NCBI GenBank assembly: GCA_036675035.1
Contig: JAKFFO010000176.1
Location: forward strand, 1 to 15,940
Origin: MESE01 sp036675035
GTDB taxonomy: Bacteria; Pseudomonadota; Gammaproteobacteria; Burkholderiales; Burkholderiaceae_D
DNA: 15,940 bases
Reading direction: 5' to 3'
Below the pieces are notes generated by a model. It was not told the DNA's origin. It searched no databases and saw nothing but the letters and a program-made list of their open reading frames with translations. The position numbers were made by a program, and so were the translations under genes. Position 1 is the first letter of the stretch. The number at the start of each line of letters is the position of its first letter. Positions 13,879 to 15,940 of the stretch are shown piece by piece.

Positions 13879-13948
13879 GAACTCACCTAAAAGCAAACGC
13901 TGGAATGGCAACTTCGACTCCCTTCCGGTCGACTATCTAAAAGACGTC

Positions 13949-14395
13949 ATGGCAAAAATGATCGACTATGGCGATCGTGTGCAGTTTTCACTGACCAGTG
14001 GCGGCCCTCAGCCGAGCTATCAAGTCATCAATGCACTGGACAAGAAAATGGCATTCGACCGGAATCATCATCTGTTGTCGCCGCAGGCCGATGAATTCGC
14101 CGGTGCCAACGGCAGCGCGCTGTTTACCTTGGATCAGGTAAAGGCAAACATCGCCGGTGTCAAAGCCGATTCCGGTCCCGGTAAGCGGGCCACCCGGGTG
14201 GTACGAGCCGGCAGCCGCACCACTGCGGTCAAATTGCAGGAGCAGTTCGCATCCGAGCGCTATGAGTATTTCAGGAATAATCGTCAAGCGCTACCGCCTG
14301 CGATCTCGGAGCATTCAGCCGAGATCACTGAACTGATGGCCAAGGGCAAGTCCGTCGAAGACGCGTTCGGCGAAGTGGTCAAGAAATATTTCTGA
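13949..14395 (+). CDS. Hypothetical protein, unrecognised
   Basis: I do not recognise this 148-residue protein. It starts MAKMIDYGDRVQFSLTSGGP and is soluble and basic in the middle (PGKRATRVVRAGSRTTAVKL). A helical C-terminus contains EHSAEITELMAKGKSVEDAF, a pattern of short amphipathic helices. It has no cysteine, signal peptide or membrane segment. The frame continues open upstream to 13781, and the residues just before (NFDSLPVDYLKDV) look plausible as protein, so the true start is uncertain. The ATG at 13949 is chosen because a promoter-like TATATT at 13873 would begin transcription near 13885; AAGA lies 4 bases before the ATG. The Hsp70-like gene follows 137 bp later. Confidence 0.6.
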   Translation: MAKMIDYGDRVQFSLTSGGPQPSYQVINALDKKMAFDRNHHLLSPQADEFAGANGSALFTLDQVKANIAGVKADSGPGKRATRVVRAGSRTTAVKLQEQFASERYEYFRNNRQALPPAISEHSAEITELMAKGKSVEDAFGEVVKKYF

Positions 14396-14532
14396 TCGCG
14401 CGTTGCGCAATGCCGAAGCCATGCAGGCGACCCGCAGCAAGCATGTCCGGAATCACGCAAAGAATATTCCACGGGTCACTGCGGAATATCATAAGATGAC
14501 GGCCCGATAAATCCTGGACGCACTGAAAATTT

Positions 14533-15897
14533 ATGGCAGACGCATGCGGCGTGGACTTCGGCACGTCCAATTCGACAGTTGGGTGGAGCCGGCCCGGACA
14601 ATCGGCGCTCCTTGCGCTGGAAGATGGCAAGGCCACCTTGCCATCGGTGGTTTTCTTTAACGCGGAAGACGACACGGTCAGCTTCGGCCGCGCCGCGCTG
14701 GCGTCTTATCTCGCCGGTCACGAGGGCCGGCTGATGCGTTCATTGAAGAGCTTGCTTGGCTCCAGCCTGATCGACGGCCATACCGAAGTGCTGGGGCGTG
14801 CAGTGCCGTATCGAACGCTGTTATCGCAATTCATCGGTGCGCTCAAGAATCGGGCCGAAAACGCAGCCGGTCGGGAATTCGATTGCGTGGTCCTGGGTCG
14901 TCCGGTGTTTTTCGTTGACGGCAATGCGGATGCCGATCGCCTGGCGGAAAAGACGCTGGCGGATATTGCGCATGCGGTCGGTTTCAAGGAAGTCGCGTTC
15001 CAGTACGAACCGATCGCCGCGGCCTTCGATTACGAATCGCAGATCGACCGCGAACAACTGGTAATGGTGGCCGACATTGGCGGCGGCACATCGGATTTTT
15101 CCCTGGTGCGGCTATCGCCAGCGCGTTCAAAAAACCTGGACCGCCGCGCAGATGTGCTGGCGACGGCAGGCGTACATATCGGCGGCACCGATTTCGATAC
15201 TTGCCTGAGTTTGTCCAGCGTGATGCCGCTGTTGGGTCTCGGCAGCCGGCTGAAGAACAATAGCGAGATGCCATCCAGTATTTATTTCAATCTCGCGACC
15301 TGGCACACGATCAATCTTGCCTATACCCGGCATGCGGAAAGCGAGCTCAAGGATATTTATCGCGACGCGGTCGAACGCGACAAGCTGGATCGCCTGCGTG
15401 ATCTGGTTGCGCAGCGCGCCGGCCATTGGCTCGCACTCAAGGTCGAGCAGGGAAAGATCGAGCTGTCCAATGCCATGGGCACGCTCTCCGTCGGCGCCGA
15501 CGAGCAGGGCATCCTCGAGCGCGGCAGGGCGCCGTACAAGCGGCGCGTGCAGAACGCCCGCGAGCGCGTGCAGTGGGTGAGCAGCTTCGCCATCGACCCG
15601 TCCCTGTACGCCGAGCTGCGCGCCGGCGGCGCCCAGGCGACGCGATACGCGCCGGTGCTGGAAGCCTTCCGCGCCGGCGACATCGAGCGCGCACGCACGC
15701 TCCTCGCCTCCGGCATCGGCCGGGACGAGGCCGCCGCTTCGTATTTCCTGCTGGCCGACATCGCCATCTATCGCGGCAATGCGCGCGAGGCCGTGGAGTG
15801 GCTCCAGAAGGCCGGCGCGCGCTTCCCCGGCGAGCCGCGCACCGCCGGCCTGCTGGAGCGCGCCTACCTGTTTGCGGACGAGCCGGCGCTGGCGTAG
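14533..15897 (+). CDS. Hsp70/YegD-like ATPase region joined in frame to a TPR-like C-terminus
   Basis: Residues 1-314 match the actin-fold ATPase of YegD-type Hsp70 proteins: phosphate-1 loop GVDFGTSNSTVGW (6-18), CVVLGRPVFF, QYEPIAAAFDYE (158-168), phosphate-2 VVADIGGGTSDFSL-like (178-191), HIGGTDFD, and VEQGKIELSNA. A complete member continues with the rest of the nucleotide domain, including the TGGSS-type adenosine motif. Here it is missing. From residue 315 the sequence becomes helical, Ala/Arg-rich and TPR-like (VLEAFRAGDIERARTLLASG, YFLLADIAIYRGNAREAVEW). Codon use shifts sharply at the same place. As read, the ATPase would be incomplete. It is a real fusion, a recombination scar or an assembly chimera. 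The Shine-Dalgarno is weak; the family start fits ATG at 14533. Confidence 0.75.
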   Translation: MADACGVDFGTSNSTVGWSRPGQSALLALEDGKATLPSVVFFNAEDDTVSFGRAALASYLAGHEGRLMRSLKSLLGSSLIDGHTEVLGRAVPYRTLLSQFIGALKNRAENAAGREFDCVVLGRPVFFVDGNADADRLAEKTLADIAHAVGFKEVAFQYEPIAAAFDYESQIDREQLVMVADIGGGTSDFSLVRLSPARSKNLDRRADVLATAGVHIGGTDFDTCLSLSSVMPLLGLGSRLKNNSEMPSSIYFNLATWHTINLAYTRHAESELKDIYRDAVERDKLDRLRDLVAQRAGHWLALKVEQGKIELSNAMGTLSVGADEQGILERGRAPYKRRVQNARERVQWVSSFAIDPSLYAELRAGGAQATRYAPVLEAFRAGDIERARTLLASGIGRDEAAASYFLLADIAIYRGNAREAVEWLQKAGARFPGEPRTAGLLERAYLFADEPALA

Positions 15898-15940
15898 GAG
15901 GCGGCGGCCGACGCGCGCGCGCGGCACCCCGACACGCTCG
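15475..15940 (+). other. GC-rich TPR-like segment of foreign composition
   Basis: In the 60 codons after 15480 only one ends in A or T, against 9 of 40 in the 40 codons before. Hand-counted GC is about 49% for 15241-15360 and about 78% for 15601-15660. The segment encodes TPR-like helices, then TAG at 15895, after which the same frame reads EAAADARARHPDTL to the window end, as if the coding continued. The switch falls at about 15474, at a CCATGG. Confidence 0.6.

Larger units (their letters stand above)
13521..13948. other. Intergenic stretch with repeat and candidate promoter
   Basis: This 428-bp gap lacks a recognised gene before the next ATG. It contains the inverted copy B of the dispersed repeat and a candidate promoter just after it. 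The first 215 bp (13521-13735) show only weak dyads, such as CCCTG/CAGGG near 13667-13682. The unknown-protein frame is open from 13781, but that upstream part lies largely inside the repeat. Confidence 0.5.

Noticed and set aside
15127..15927. 266-codon minus-strand frame opposite the Hsp70/TPR region
   Set aside because: Arises from high GC; the plus strand carries recognisable Hsp70 motifs and TPR-like helices.

Overview
The window looks like chromosomal DNA of a betaproteobacterium, most likely from the Burkholderiales (Oxalobacteraceae-like). This is inferred from the recognisable protein families, moderate-to-high GC, and gene types such as DUF4124 envelope proteins, a short HPF/RaiA protein and a cysteine-less glutaredoxin-like protein. 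No rRNA, tRNA, CRISPR array or phage module is visible.

Layout. (1) 1-3131: the 5' part of an RND drug-efflux transporter gene (runs off the left edge) and its periplasmic adaptor gene, on the minus strand, divergent from a MarR-type regulator. (2) 3185-5986: a sensor kinase and OmpR-type response regulator on the minus strand with a GTGA stop/start overlap, divergent from a small exported His-rich Spy/CpxP-like (LTxxQ) protein. The 208-bp space between them holds an ordered array of half-sites. (3) 6299-7709: an exported DUF4124-like protein preceded by a tiny coupled upstream ORF, then on the minus strand a small conserved hypothetical protein and a short ribosome-hibernation factor, with a near-perfect 60-bp palindrome between the last two. 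(4) 7917-10259: a large AsmA-family envelope protein. (5) 10355-11131: a short-chain dehydrogenase on the minus strand. (6) 11132-11915: about 780 bp without a recognised gene. It contains a 309-bp MITE-like element with terminal inverted repeats and flanking TA, packed with perfect hairpins. (7) 11916-13520: exported glutathione peroxidase, cysteine-less glutaredoxin-like protein and DUF1810 protein. (8) 13521-14395: a dispersed repeat, a candidate promoter and an unrecognised small protein. (9) 14533-15940: an Hsp70/YegD-like N-terminal region that switches abruptly, in frame, to a very GC-rich TPR-like sequence, either a real fusion or an assembly chimera.

How it fits together: much of the window concerns the cell envelope (efflux pump with local regulator, envelope-stress-type two-component system facing a Spy-like protein, AsmA, exported peroxidase). 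The most novel signals are non-coding. They are the helically phased TTTGTWTCG half-site array between the response regulator and the Spy-like gene, the multi-hairpin MITE, a 95-bp inverted dispersed repeat pair at 6112 and 13738, and the 60-bp palindrome downstream of the HPF gene.
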